Positions 35,887 through 45,017 of a DNA stretch of 64,000 nucleotides are shown here, one piece after another (the stretch's first letter is position 1; each line of letters begins with the position of its first letter). The notes under the pieces are model-generated. The model did no database searches. It was not told the DNA's origin and saw only the letters and a list, made by a program, of their open reading frames with translations. The translations under genes and the position numbers were made by a program. Source of the DNA: Planktothrix serta PCC 8927. Lineage in GTDB: Bacteria > Cyanobacteriota > Cyanobacteriia > Cyanobacteriales > Microcoleaceae. Where the stretch lies: assembly GCF_900010725.2 (NCBI RefSeq), contig NZ_LR734888.1, positions 118,103-182,102 on the forward strand. Direction: 5' to 3'.

Positions 35887-38604
35887 GTGAAGTTATCACT
35901 GCGTCAACTACTCGTTATTCCTTTTGTGCTACAAATTGTGATCGCAGTGGGAATAACGGGATTTTTTTCGTATAGAAATGGTCAAAAAGCTGTCCATGAG
36001 TTAGCAACTCAGTTACATGAAGAAATTAGTACCCGGATAGAGTTAGCTCTGAGAACCTACCTGAATAGGGCTCATCTTGTGAATGAGACTAATAAAAATG
36101 CGCTGACGCCAGATTTCATCTCGTTAACAGACTTTACACGTTTAAAACAGTTTTTTTTAAGCCAAGTCAATTCTTTTTCTCCCATTGACTATATAGCTTG
36201 GGGAAGTGAAAAAGGAGAATATATTGGTGTTCGAAGAATCAACGATCAACAATTTAATTTAGAAATTGTTCAGAATTCGACTCAAGATTGGTTTCATATT
36301 TACAGCTTAAATAAAACGGGAGAACAGGGTAAACTTTTAAAAAGATTGCCTAATTATGATCCCCGTCGTCGTCCTTGGTATCAAGCTGCAACCCAAGCTA
36401 AAACAGGTATATGGACTCCGATTTATCTTTGGTTTTATCACAGTACCTTAGCTATTGATGCCGTTTTACCCATTTATGACTCAGAAGGACGTTTATTAGG
36501 CGTGCTAGATACGGCATTCTATCTGTCAGAAATTGGTGATTTTCTTCAAAGTGTGAAGATTGGTAAATCTGGACAGAGCTTTATTATGGAGCGTTCTGGG
36601 CTGTTAGTTGCTAGTTCTTCAGTGAAAAATCCTTTTCTGATTAAAGAAGGTAAACCTGAAAGAATAAAAGCGGTTGAAATTAATGATATTTTAATTAGAG
36701 AAACAGCTAAAAATCTCCAAAATCAGGTTACAAGTTTTGACTCTATTCAAGACTCTATTTCTTTAGATTTTAAAGCAGGTGATGAACGATATATTGTTAA
36801 GGTTTTTCCGTTTTCAGATCCCAGGGGAATTGATTGGTTAATTTGTATTGTGGTTCCCGAACGGGATTTTATGAATTTGATTATTTACAATACAAAAGTT
36901 ACGTTATTTTTGTGTCTTTTGGCTTTGATTATAGCAACAATTTTAGGAATCATAACGGCTCATATAATTACTGACCCTATTATTAAGTTAAGTCAAGCGA
37001 GTCAAGCTATTACCAAAGGTGAATTAGACCAGAAGATTGAAATTAATCGAAAAGATGAATTGGGAATTTTAGCCCAGTCATTTAATCAAATGGCAATGCA
37101 GTTGAAGACCGTTTTTGAAAAATTAGAAGTGCGGGTACAAGAACGCACGGCTGAATTACAAGAAGCTAAAGCAGCTATTGAAAAATCCAATAAAGAATTA
37201 GAAGATCGAGTTGATCAACGGACATCGGAACTTTCTTTAGCTTTAGAACATTTAAAAAAAACACAAGCGGAATTATTAAAACGGGAAGAAAAACTAAAAT
37301 TTGATGCGTTTCACGATAGTTTGACAGCGTTAAAAAATAGAAATTGGCTGTTAAATAGACTCCAACATTTAATTCAAAAAACAAAAGTTGAAAATCATTA
37401 TTTATATGCTATTTTATTTTTAGATTTAGATCGATTTAAAGTGATCAATGATAGCTTGGGTCATTTAGTCGGAGATGAATTATTAAAAAGTGTAGCTCAT
37501 CGTTTAACAACGGTCGTTAAACTCAAGAATACTGTCGCACGACTCGGAGGAGATGAATTTATTATTTTATTAGAAAATATTACAGATCTAACTGAAGCAA
37601 CAGATGTAGCACAACAAATTATTGAACAGATTAAACAGCCTTTTTATATTTATAAAAATCAAATTTTTACTGGAGTTAGTATTGGAATCACTATCAGTTC
37701 TATAGGCTATTCCCAAGCTGAAGAAGTTATTCGAGATGCTGATATTGCCATGTATCAAGCTAAACGTTTAGGGAAAGGGTGTTATCAAGTTTTAACTCCC
37801 GCAATGCAAGTTCCTGCTGTGCAACGTTTACAATTAGAAAATCAGTTAAGGGAAGCTTTAATTCGGCAAGAGTTTTTATTATATTATCAACCTATTATTT
37901 CTTTAGAAACAGGAATGCTCGTAGGATTTGAAGCCTTAATTCGTTGGGATCATCCCCTTAAAACAAGAATTAATCCCAGTGAATTTATTCCTCTCGCCGA
38001 AGAAACTGGATTAATTCAAGCTATTGATTTATGGGTATTAAAAGAAGCCTGTAACCAAATTTGTCGCTGGAACCAGCAATTTCAAAATTTACCCCCTTTG
38101 AGTATGAGTATCAATCTTTCTCCCGTTGATTTAAAACAGATTAATCTGGTTGAAAATTTTCAGCAAGTTTTGGAAGTAAATTCTCTAGGAAATTGGATTT
38201 TAAAGTTAGAAATTACTGAAACGTGCTTTTTAGAAACTTTGACTTTTGAACAGGATTTAATTAAACAACTTCAAGCCATCGGAATTCAATTGTGTATTGA
38301 TGATTTTGGCACAGGATATTCCTCTTTAAGTCGGCTGCATAGTTTCCCTCTGTGTACTTTAAAGATTGATCGTTCTTTTGTCAGCCAAATTCAGTCTAAA
38401 ATAGAAGGTGCAGAAATTATTCACACAATTATTACGTTAGCTCATAGCTTAGGGATGGATGTAGTCGCTGAAGGAATTGAAACCAATATCCAACTCGAAA
38501 AATTAGAAGAGTTGGGATGCAATTATGGACAGGGCTATTTAATTTCTAAACCGTTAGATCATTTAAAAGCTACAGAATTTTTAACCCGCGTTTTTTATCA
38601 ATAA
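35887..38604 (+). CDS. dCache-HAMP-GGDEF-EAL sensory cyclic-di-GMP protein
   Basis: The GTG at 35887 is chosen for the AAGGAGAT upstream; 905 residues. A first TM (about 12-32) precedes a long periplasmic dCache sensor with YDPRRRPWYQAATQAKTGIW. A second TM (about 337-360) leads to HAMP, then a coiled coil of two similar heptad segments (RVQERTAELQEA and RVDQRTSELSLA). The cyclase has intact G554-GDEF, and the phosphodiesterase has intact E682-A-L plus DDFGTGYSSLSRL. It may therefore make and degrade cyclic di-GMP in response to an external ligand. Confidence 0.92.
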   Translation: MKLSLRQLLVIPFVLQIVIAVGITGFFSYRNGQKAVHELATQLHEEISTRIELALRTYLNRAHLVNETNKNALTPDFISLTDFTRLKQFFLSQVNSFSPIDYIAWGSEKGEYIGVRRINDQQFNLEIVQNSTQDWFHIYSLNKTGEQGKLLKRLPNYDPRRRPWYQAATQAKTGIWTPIYLWFYHSTLAIDAVLPIYDSEGRLLGVLDTAFYLSEIGDFLQSVKIGKSGQSFIMERSGLLVASSSVKNPFLIKEGKPERIKAVEINDILIRETAKNLQNQVTSFDSIQDSISLDFKAGDERYIVKVFPFSDPRGIDWLICIVVPERDFMNLIIYNTKVTLFLCLLALIIATILGIITAHIITDPIIKLSQASQAITKGELDQKIEINRKDELGILAQSFNQMAMQLKTVFEKLEVRVQERTAELQEAKAAIEKSNKELEDRVDQRTSELSLALEHLKKTQAELLKREEKLKFDAFHDSLTALKNRNWLLNRLQHLIQKTKVENHYLYAILFLDLDRFKVINDSLGHLVGDELLKSVAHRLTTVVKLKNTVARLGGDEFIILLENITDLTEATDVAQQIIEQIKQPFYIYKNQIFTGVSIGITISSIGYSQAEEVIRDADIAMYQAKRLGKGCYQVLTPAMQVPAVQRLQLENQLREALIRQEFLLYYQPIISLETGMLVGFEALIRWDHPLKTRINPSEFIPLAEETGLIQAIDLWVLKEACNQICRWNQQFQNLPPLSMSINLSPVDLKQINLVENFQQVLEVNSLGNWILKLEITETCFLETLTFEQDLIKQLQAIGIQLCIDDFGTGYSSLSRLHSFPLCTLKIDRSFVSQIQSKIEGAEIIHTIITLAHSLGMDVVAEGIETNIQLEKLEELGCNYGQGYLISKPLDHLKATEFLTRVFYQ

Positions 38605-38679
38605 CTATTATCTAATCGGATCACAATATCTTGAAACAATCCTTTACAATCTGTAATAATTGGATAGAAAAATGGAGTA

Positions 38680-38720
38680 AAAAAAATCTATATCTATCTT
38701 TTGACAGATAGAGATTTTTT
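38680..38720 (+). terminator. Rho-independent terminator after the GGDEF-EAL gene
   Basis: AAAAAATCT(ata)TCTATC-ttttgaca-GATAGAGATTTTTT forms a stem with a short bulge and ends in six Ts. Confidence 0.7.
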
Positions 38721-38821
38721 AGCAATTAATGTTATAATCTCAAAAAGATTAGATATCGGTAGCCTAGTTTGCGATCGCATCAGGAACGTTTTTTATCTCT
38801 GGTGTAAGTTCTGCCCGCTTA

Positions 38822-38844
38822 CCTCCGAGTTCCAATCTCTACAC
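38822..38844 (+). promoter_or_regulatory. Shared leader element upstream of first RRM gene
   Basis: CCTCCGAGTTCCAATCTCTA-CAC lies 33 bp before the start codon. A near copy (CTCCGAAATTCCAACCTCTGCAC) lies 23 bp before the second RRM gene. The match (about 18 of 22) in otherwise unlike leaders suggests a conserved 5'-UTR control element. Confidence 0.5.
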
Positions 38845-38877
38845 ACCCCTTAAATTTTTGACTAAAGAGGTAAGTTA

Positions 38878-39180
38878 ATGACGATCTATGTAGGTAATTT
38901 GTCTTACGAGGTAACGGAAGACAATCTGAGAGAAGTATTTACTGAGTATGGTTCTGTTCAAGAAGTTCAAATCCCCATTGACCGGGAAACCCGGAAAAAG
39001 CGAGGTTTTGGCTTTGTCCAAATGACAACGGATGACGAAGAAGCGAAAGCAATTAATGAACTGGATGGGGCGGAGTGGATGGATCGGGTTCTCAAAGTGA
39101 ATAAAGCTCGACCGCGTGAAGACCGAAAACCCGATAGAGGGAGTTGGGGAAATAAACAAAATTATTCACGGCGCTACTAA
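38878..39180 (+). CDS. RRM-type RNA-binding protein (Rbp)
   Basis: 100 residues with one RRM. RNP2 is IYVGNLSYEV and RNP1 is KKRGFGFVQM; the short tail is basic (SWGNKQNYSRRY). Cyanobacterial Rbp proteins bind RNA, are often cold- or stress-induced, and some direct mRNA to thylakoids. It is the first of two tandem rbp genes separated by 178 bp; each has its own leader. Confidence 0.95.
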   Translation: MTIYVGNLSYEVTEDNLREVFTEYGSVQEVQIPIDRETRKKRGFGFVQMTTDDEEAKAINELDGAEWMDRVLKVNKARPREDRKPDRGSWGNKQNYSRRY

Positions 39181-39310
39181 GTTATTTAATCCAATATTCT
39201 ATTACCTATTTTTTAACAGATTGTGCTAAAGTAACCAGTGAGAGTAAAATTCGGTTGTAGCTTTTGTTTGTAGTCTTGATGGGCATTTCCCGTTTGGTTT
39301 GGACAGGCTT

Positions 39311-39335
39311 CTCTCCGAAATTCCAACCTCTGCAC
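39311..39335 (+). promoter_or_regulatory. Shared leader element upstream of second RRM gene
   Basis: CTCTCCGAAATTCCAACCTC-TGCAC, similar to the element at 38822. It lies between the promoter region and the GGAG ribosome-binding site of the second rbp gene. Confidence 0.5.
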
Positions 39336-39358
39336 TGTCTTGATTTTGGAGATACCCC

Positions 39359-39679
39359 ATGTCTATTTATGTCGGCAATCTTTCTTATGAAGTTACCCAA
39401 GAGGATCTAACCAGCGTTTTTGCAGAATATGGTTCTGTAAAACGGGTTCAGCTTCCTAAAGATCGGGAAACAGGTCGAGTGCGGGGCTTTGCTTTTGTTG
39501 AAATGGAAACTGAAGCAGAGGAAGAAAAAGCCATTGATGATCTCGATGGAGCAGAATGGATGGGTCGGAGCATGAAAGTGAATAAAGCTAAACCCCGTGA
39601 GAATTCAAGGGGTGATAATAGCTTTGGTGGTGCTGGTGGCGGTGCTCGTGGCGGTGGTAATCGTCGTGGTCGCTACTAA
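39359..39679 (+). CDS. RRM-type RNA-binding protein with Gly-rich tail (Rbp)
   Basis: 106 residues. RNP2 is IYVGNLSYEV and RNP1 is RVRGFAFVEM, and the tail GGAGGGARGGGNRRGRY is of the type II Gly-rich kind that marks cold-regulated Rbps. It is paralogous to the preceding gene (shared LDGAEWM and MKVNKAKPRE), so the pair arose by duplication, after which the tails diverged. Confidence 0.95.
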   Translation: MSIYVGNLSYEVTQEDLTSVFAEYGSVKRVQLPKDRETGRVRGFAFVEMETEAEEEKAIDDLDGAEWMGRSMKVNKAKPRENSRGDNSFGGAGGGARGGGNRRGRY

Positions 39680-39744
39680 ATTGTGTCTGGGCGGATCACT
39701 CCGATTCGGACTGGCTCTGATCAGTCCCTAGATTTCATCTAATA

Positions 39745-39780
39745 TAAAAAAGCTCAGGCAGCAATGCTTGAGCTTTTTTA
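39745..39780 (+). terminator. Rho-independent terminator after the rbp pair
   Basis: AAAAAAGCTCA-(12-nt loop)-TGAGCTTTTTT, a perfect stem with a U tract. The next 250 bp up to 40034 show no gene. Confidence 0.85.
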
Positions 39781-40034
39781 TTAGAGTACAATTTCTCTAT
39801 TCTCTGATTATTATAGCACTACCAATTAAGGTATTTAACAATACTAAACCTTGTAACAAGGGTGATAACTTACTGTTCCCTGTTCCCTCGATCTATATAA
39901 CAAATTGTAAATTTCTGCCTCTAAATTTAAGTAATTGTGGATAGCTCAACTGTAGATCGTTAAACTGGAAAACTAAGAGGGTGCAATAGTTTTTGTTCTA
40001 ACTTCTGCCTTCATATACACTTTCATGGAGTAAT

Positions 40035-42830
40035 ATGAATATAACTAAAACTCTTCATTCTCTGTTTAAATTAATTTTTTGGTTGTGGAATTTCACCTTC
40101 CTAAGCGTTGTTTATCTTTGGATTTTACCCTTTGTAGCGATTTTCTTAGTGGTAGCAACTTTTACCGGGGAAATTGAACTAGAATTTACTCTGACCATCC
40201 TCACTTTAATAGCAGTTCCCACCATTTGCACTGTTATTGGTGCCCGATATTTTCGCCAACGTCCTGTCGAGTTAATCCGATTATTTTATGGTGTAGAAGC
40301 ACCGCTATTTCTCTTTTGTCTGGTGCGATTATTTATTCTGCGAGAACTAACTCCAGCCAGCCGTTTAGTTTTAAGTACCATTCTGATTTGTATTTGTGCT
40401 TTTTTTGTAGAATTGTTATGGGGATATTTAGGAAACAAACACAATAAAATTCATCGATTTTTATCAGGAATTCAACTCGTTACCCATAGCTTAATGTTAT
40501 TAGTCGGGTTATACGTTGGAATTTTTCTATTCTATTATGCTGTTCCCCTTGCTGTTATTCTCCTGCGCCAGTTCTTTTCATGGGAATGGTTAACTTTTCT
40601 TTGGCAGTCTTTAACTCATGATTTCTTATTATCTTTTTTTATAGTGACAATTCTGTTGACAGGAACAGCCACCCTATTTTTAGGAATGCCATCTGCTTTT
40701 GTTGCCCTTTATATTCATTCAGGACAACGAATTTTACGCAACTTTGCTACTCAATATGGTCGCATTCGTACCGCCCAAATTTCGTTAGGGGTGATAACCC
40801 TTTGGATGGTTTTATTTATAAATTTTCTCCATCAACCGCAAGTTTTAGCCTTTGAAAAGTTAGAAACGATTCCCAAAACTGATCAACAAAAACAAGAATT
40901 ATTAGCTCAATCTCAACCCATTCGTAAAGGATTAATTAATGCCTATCTATCCGCCTATCGTTATCTAGGAGCCGTCAAAGATAGTAATTCTATTGAGACA
41001 ATGTACAAAGATGTTTTTAACCTGCCTCAACCTCTTTTAGATAGAATTCAGAATAGTTATAATCAAGTGATGTCACCCTTTCTCTATCAAGGAGATTTAG
41101 ATAAAGACTCTGAGCAAGCTGAAAAACTCTATGCTAATTTTTTTGATACTCCCATTCAAAAAGGAGAACGCCTAGCCATTCAACACGCACTCAAATCTAC
41201 CGCTATTTTAGATGAAGCTAAGGCGGGGTTATTGAATATTAATCAGAAGAAAGTTTGGTTAGCAAAACAACAGGTTACAGTTGAAGAACAGGGGGACTGG
41301 GGAGAGGTAGAAATCTATGAAGTTTATCAAAATCAAACCAACGATGTAGAGGAAATTTTTTACTCCTTTTCCTTACCGGAAACAGCCGTAATTACAGGTC
41401 TTTGGTTAGGAGATACGAATAATAAAGCCACACGTTTTCCCTTTACCGTTGCTCCCAGAGGTGCGGCGCAAAAAGTGTATAATTCCCAAGTGAAACGGGA
41501 ACGTCCTGTTGACCCAGCATTATTAGAACAAGTCGGAACTCAACATTATCGCCTGCGAGCTTTTCCTATTCCTGCTAAATCAACTTCTTGGGAGAGAAAT
41601 AATTCCAGTCGTCCGACAGAATTACATCTTTGGTTAACCTATAAAGTCCTGCGTCAAGGAAATCAATGGCTCCTCCCTAAAGTTGGTGAAAAACGCAATA
41701 TTTTCTGGACAAAAAGCACCCAACGAATTCGCAATCAAAAAAGAATTAGAGGGTTTGATAATAATTGGTTAGAGGCTAGTTTACCCGCTTCTAAAGCGTC
41801 AATTCAATCCCATGAAGTGACATTAGCTAATTACAAAATTACGGCTCAACCCTTAACTCAAAAGGATTATATTTTACCCCAAGGTCAACAATTTGCGATT
41901 ATTCTCGATACCTCTCGCAGTATGGGAAACCATCAACAGGAATTAGTGAAAACCTTAGACTGGTTTAAAACTAATGTGCTTCCGAATAATCAAGCGGATT
42001 TATATGTTACCGCAACGGAAGGAAATCAACCCCAATTAATTGATAATTTGCGTCAATTCCCGGTGAATCAAAAAGCCTTTTATGGAACCCTGCAAATTAA
42101 GGAAATGTTACGTCAATTTATGGAATTAAAGGAAAATAAACCCTATGACGGGATTATATTAATTAGCGATGAAGGAAGTTATGAATTATCAGAAGATAAA
42201 ACAGGAGTTCCTCAGATTTCTGTTCCCCTGTGGATTGTCCATTTAGGCTCCCTCGCCCCTGCTTATGAAGATGGAACATTAAAGATGATTCAAAAGAATG
42301 GCGGTGGCGTTTCTACCGATATTTCTGAGGTGATTAAACGCATCGCAACCACTGAACAATTCACCCAGAAATTAGTGAGTTCACCCCAACCCAAACCGAC
42401 AGTTTTAACAGTAGCAGATGGTTATGGGTGGTTCATGGAAAAAACGACAGAAAAACCTACAAATTCTCAGGGGTTTGAACCTATCGCCGCCCGGTTATTA
42501 GTTCGAGGGTTAAGTCAGAAAACCTCTGATCAACAATTAACGGAATTAGATGGGATTCATGCGATCGCAAAAACCTATAATATTGTTACCCCTTATTCTT
42601 CGATGATTGTTTTAGTTAATGATGAACAACGTCAAGCATTGAAAGCCGCAGAAGCCTCTGCTGATCGATTTAATCGTAAGATTGAAACCGGGAAAGAACA
42701 GTTAAATAAACCCAATAATCCCTTGAATAATACGGCTAGTGTTCCTGAACCGGGAATGGTCGTTGGCTTAGGAATAATTGGACTATTTATGATAGTTAAA
42801 TCTCAACGAAATAAGCTGCGATCATCCTAA
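40035..42830 (+). CDS. TIGR02921-like PEP-CTERM membrane protein with vWA region
   Basis: 931 residues. About eight TM helices occupy the N-terminal 260 residues. A VIT-like beta domain follows (WGEVEIYEVYQNQTNDVEEI, about 415-560), then a vWA-like part with FAIILDTSRSMGNHQQELVK (a D-x-S-x-S variant of the MIDAS motif). The C-terminus has the sorting signal VPEPGMVVGLGIIGLFMI plus a basic end. The layout matches the cyanobacterial TIGR02921 PEP-CTERM family, expected to be processed by an exosortase. Its role is unknown. Confidence 0.85.
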   Translation: MNITKTLHSLFKLIFWLWNFTFLSVVYLWILPFVAIFLVVATFTGEIELEFTLTILTLIAVPTICTVIGARYFRQRPVELIRLFYGVEAPLFLFCLVRLFILRELTPASRLVLSTILICICAFFVELLWGYLGNKHNKIHRFLSGIQLVTHSLMLLVGLYVGIFLFYYAVPLAVILLRQFFSWEWLTFLWQSLTHDFLLSFFIVTILLTGTATLFLGMPSAFVALYIHSGQRILRNFATQYGRIRTAQISLGVITLWMVLFINFLHQPQVLAFEKLETIPKTDQQKQELLAQSQPIRKGLINAYLSAYRYLGAVKDSNSIETMYKDVFNLPQPLLDRIQNSYNQVMSPFLYQGDLDKDSEQAEKLYANFFDTPIQKGERLAIQHALKSTAILDEAKAGLLNINQKKVWLAKQQVTVEEQGDWGEVEIYEVYQNQTNDVEEIFYSFSLPETAVITGLWLGDTNNKATRFPFTVAPRGAAQKVYNSQVKRERPVDPALLEQVGTQHYRLRAFPIPAKSTSWERNNSSRPTELHLWLTYKVLRQGNQWLLPKVGEKRNIFWTKSTQRIRNQKRIRGFDNNWLEASLPASKASIQSHEVTLANYKITAQPLTQKDYILPQGQQFAIILDTSRSMGNHQQELVKTLDWFKTNVLPNNQADLYVTATEGNQPQLIDNLRQFPVNQKAFYGTLQIKEMLRQFMELKENKPYDGIILISDEGSYELSEDKTGVPQISVPLWIVHLGSLAPAYEDGTLKMIQKNGGGVSTDISEVIKRIATTEQFTQKLVSSPQPKPTVLTVADGYGWFMEKTTEKPTNSQGFEPIAARLLVRGLSQKTSDQQLTELDGIHAIAKTYNIVTPYSSMIVLVNDEQRQALKAAEASADRFNRKIETGKEQLNKPNNPLNNTASVPEPGMVVGLGIIGLFMIVKSQRNKLRSS

Positions 42831-42897
42831 ATTATTCATTAAAAGGGTCTGTTTTAATTGAGTTTTAACAGAAAATATCAATAAAATAACCCTGACC

Positions 42898-42956
42898 GTA
42901 GGGGCGAGTTCAAGACTATCTTAGTTAACTCGTAAAACTCTAAATCAACTCGCTCC
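42898..42956. repeat. GTAGGGGCGAGTT inverted repeat, dispersed family
   Basis: GGGGCGAGTT at 42901 pairs with AACTCGCTCC at 42947 with one mismatch. It marks the boundary between the PEP-CTERM gene and the toxin-antitoxin island. Confidence 0.5.
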
Positions 42957-43010
42957 TTCCTCTGTTTTTTAAGAATGTGATAACGTAGCCACAACAATCA
43001 CGGGAATGCA

Positions 43011-43343
43011 CTACGCTAATATCAAGATACTTTCTACTTTGCTATTGCAAAATTGAATTATCGTGTCAAAATTATCTCTTAAAATTTGAACAATCTTGGA
43101 TGTTGAACTGTTACCAATGCGAAGATAGATAAATTTGGGTGGATGACCGTAGAGTAAACTTCGTTGATGAAAATCAGAATCCTTTGACACAATTACGAAA
43201 TGATTTGGCTTTGCATATTCCCAAATAACTGAATCCTCAGTATTTGTAAGTGCCAAGGTTTTGACATGATTAGAATCGGGATACAAATCGATAATCTTGC
43301 TAATAATCTGATCCGAGAGGTTTTCATCTAGTAGTAGTTTGAT
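43011..43343 (-). pseudogene. DUF5615 PIN-like toxin without a standard start codon
   Basis: The frame directly after the antitoxin stop reads I-K-L-L-L-D-E-N-L-S-D-Q, the usual start of DUF5615 PIN-like toxins, and continues 110 residues with SKDSDFHQRS, the second acidic motif. But the first codon is ATC, preceded at once by the antitoxin's TGA. No ATG, GTG or TTG lies between the stop and the catalytic D-E-N motif; the first in-frame alternative is a TTG at 43286 that would remove it. Either a rare ATC start is used or the toxin is dead. Confidence 0.65.
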
Positions 43344-43565
43344 TCATGATACCACAAATAACTTTCTCTCCCGCTCGGCTGCAAAAGCAAGACAAGCTTT
43401 GATATCTTCGGAAGTGAGTTCCGAAAAATCTTCTAAAATTTCTGCTTCTGTCATACCACTTGCTAGATATTCTAGGATATCGTAGACAGTGATTCGCATT
43501 CCTCGAATACACGGTTTTCCACTCCGTTTTCCGGGTTCGATGGTGATGATCTCATTGTATTTCAT
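43344..43565 (-). CDS. DUF433 antitoxin
   Basis: 73 residues from the ATG at 43565 (an ATG at 43598 would add 11). IEPGKRSGKPCIRGMRITVY and YLASGMTEAEILEDF form the helix-turn-helix of DUF433, the usual partner of DUF5615 toxins. It is immediately followed by that toxin frame. The upstream alternative start overlaps the end of a truncated vapC. Confidence 0.82.
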   Translation of the reverse strand: MKYNEIITIEPGKRSGKPCIRGMRITVYDILEYLASGMTEAEILEDFSELTSEDIKACLAFAAERERKLFVVS

Positions 43566-43594
43566 AGATTTTTCAGGAAAGTTACTTAAATCTA

Positions 43595-43714
43595 TCATAG
43601 GTCATCTATTGTGCAAGTTGCGATTGACTCATCCGCAAGATTGGCAAGGCGATCAAGCACTTGAGTGTTGCCGAGTATAGCGTAACTACAGTGATTTTTG
43701 TCGAGCAGAAACAT
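43595..43714 (-). pseudogene. Truncated VapC-like PIN toxin
   Basis: An ATG overlapping the upstream antitoxin stop (TAATG) opens a 39-codon frame MFLLDKNHCSYAILGNTQVL followed by LANLADESIATCTIDDL and a stop. The start M-F-L-L-D-x-N-H-x-S is that of VapC PIN toxins of about 130 residues, so three quarters are missing. The break lies exactly where the DUF433 module begins. Confidence 0.65.
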
Positions 43715-43956
43715 TACTCGAAAGGATTGGGGTTGTGGTCAAATTGTATTTCGCCTCGTGAGTATTGGACGGCTTCTAAACATTCTTGGAAATCGTCCCC
43801 TGACCAAGTGCCGATTGTCTTGAGATGAGCGAGAAAGGATCTAGCGGATGTGTTACGAGGTTTGCCCGGAAGAGAGTTAACAAAAGTGAGGACTTCGGCA
43901 AGGTGATCGCTCGGCAAAGTTTCAATTGCTTGTAGAAGTTGTTCTTTTAGGGTCAT
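43714..43956 (-). CDS. VapB-like antitoxin of cyanobacterial type
   Basis: 80 residues. LKEQLLQAIETLPSDHLAEV is the dimerising helical start seen in many short cyanobacterial antitoxins encoded ahead of PIN toxins. The acidic tail would neutralise the toxin. It is orphaned because its downstream vapC is truncated to 39 codons. Confidence 0.7.
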   Translation of the reverse strand: MTLKEQLLQAIETLPSDHLAEVLTFVNSLPGKPRNTSARSFLAHLKTIGTWSGDDFQECLEAVQYSRGEIQFDHNPNPFE

Positions 43957-44019
43957 AAGCTGTGCGAGGGTTGTTGTTTATGGGTTGATCCTAATGGGCG
44001 TTCGCTGTTTATATTTTAG

Positions 44020-44110
44020 GCGATCGCTCTTTACTTTTAACGCATTGCGATCGCTCTCCCTAAAATTATTACAAGAAAGTGCGATCGCTTTTTTTAAGAC
44101 TGCGATCGCT
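44020..44110. repeat. HIP1-containing interspersed repeat, cluster 1
   Basis: Four GCGATCGC or close sites in about 90 bp, joined by the repeated phrases CTCTCCCTAMAATTATTACA and GCTTTTTTTAAGACT. The same phrases form clusters at 46976 and 47886. Confidence 0.8.
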
Positions 44111-44167
44111 CTCCCTACAATTAAAACTACACCAATTAAACGAATATTCTAATTAATTCGCTTCAAT

Positions 44168-44551
44168 CTAACGCACCACTCGGACTTCAACTCCAAGGCT
44201 AAGATTGCTCCACAATCTATCAGTTGTCAGAACAGGTTGATTCAAAGAAATCCCTAACGCTAGACAAGCGCGATCACCAAATGAAAGCCCAATTGATTTA
44301 GTTTTTGGTCGCAGCATTCCCGACTTTAATGCTTGTTCTTGATCAAAAGCTACAACCTCAAGATTTAGATTGGATAGAATCTGCTGAATGACGTTTTCAT
44401 TTATTCCTGCTTCCGCTAACTTTGCTATCACTTCAGACAAGTTGACGGTACTGATAACAGCATTCCCAATAAACCGCGAAATTTCTTCGCTACCTGTTTC
44501 TTGATTCAGTAAAGCTAAGACAGCAGAGGCATCTAAAACAACTTCACTCAC
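44168..44551 (-). CDS. vapC: VapC-type PIN toxin
   Basis: 127 residues, full length. The first PIN aspartate is in VVLDASAVLALLNQE, the middle glutamate in STVNLSEVIAKL, and the third acidic site in LSFGDRACLALG with TTDRLW after. PIN toxins cut RNA, often initiator tRNA. The start overlaps the antitoxin stop by 8 bp. One of the two clearly intact modules of the island. Confidence 0.87.
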   Translation of the reverse strand: MSEVVLDASAVLALLNQETGSEEISRFIGNAVISTVNLSEVIAKLAEAGINENVIQQILSNLNLEVVAFDQEQALKSGMLRPKTKSIGLSFGDRACLALGISLNQPVLTTDRLWSNLSLGVEVRVVR

Positions 44552-44786
44552 CTGTCCCCTCCAATCTTCGCTCCTGAATCAACTCTTCGGAAAGTTTTCT
44601 ACTAGCAGGAATATATTGCCTGAAAAGAGCTTGAGCCTTTTGGAGGGAAGTTTGGGTCTGATCCCGAATGGGTTGATCTTCTATAACAAGAACAGCGTTA
44701 TACTGACCCACTGGTATATCTACAGGAGAATCGACTAACAACTTGCCATTGCTTGTTATCGTTACCTTTAATCCAATAGTTCGCAT
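44544..44786 (-). CDS. vapB: Antitoxin of the VapBC module
   Basis: 80 residues. The first half is beta-type (GLKVTITSNGKLLVDSPVDI) and the C-terminal half is helical and charged (FRQYIPASRKLSEELIQERR), a shape suited to wrapping the PIN toxin. Translationally coupled to vapC. Confidence 0.75.
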   Translation of the reverse strand: MRTIGLKVTITSNGKLLVDSPVDIPVGQYNAVLVIEDQPIRDQTQTSLQKAQALFRQYIPASRKLSEELIQERRLEGTGE

Positions 44787-44844
44787 CGTTAACTCTACTA
44801 ATTAATTTAACTATTAATTATAATGATAAAGCTCCCCAAAATGA

Positions 44845-44913
44845 CTAACAATCGCAATGACATTGAAGACTTTGTAAAATTTCTAAGTGCTTTGCAGCTA
44901 TTTCAGCATCGCC
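44845..44913 (-). pseudogene. Remnant of a second PIN gene related to the one at 47352
   Basis: The minus strand reads GDAEIAAKHLEILQSL and then a stop, matching GDPEIAAKRL-stop-ILESI in the gene at 47352-47825. Its upstream flank TTAATAGATATCTAGC is also found upstream of that gene (near 47866). So a duplicate module was reduced here by an internal deletion, and it keeps the glutamate codon that became TAA in the other copy. Confidence 0.6.
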
Positions 44914-44965
44914 ATTAATAGATATCTAGCAAGTTTAGAGATCGCCCTTCCCTACAATGATCACA

Positions 44966-44993
44966 TTGATATGATGGAAACGGGTGATATAAT
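44966..44993 (+). promoter_or_regulatory. Promoter of the first Phd-type module (duplicated copy)
   Basis: TTGATA, a 16-bp spacer, then TATAAT. The surrounding 65 bp, including ACAATGATCACATTG just upstream and the stretch down to AAGTRATTCTG, recur at 46284-46340. Confidence 0.65.
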
Positions 44994-45017
44994 AAATTAA
45001 GTAATTCTGGGATCGGC

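Noticed and set aside
43011..43286. TTG at 43286 as the start of the DUF5615 toxin
   Set aside because: It would remove the conserved L-L-L-D-E-N-L-S start with its catalytic aspartate.
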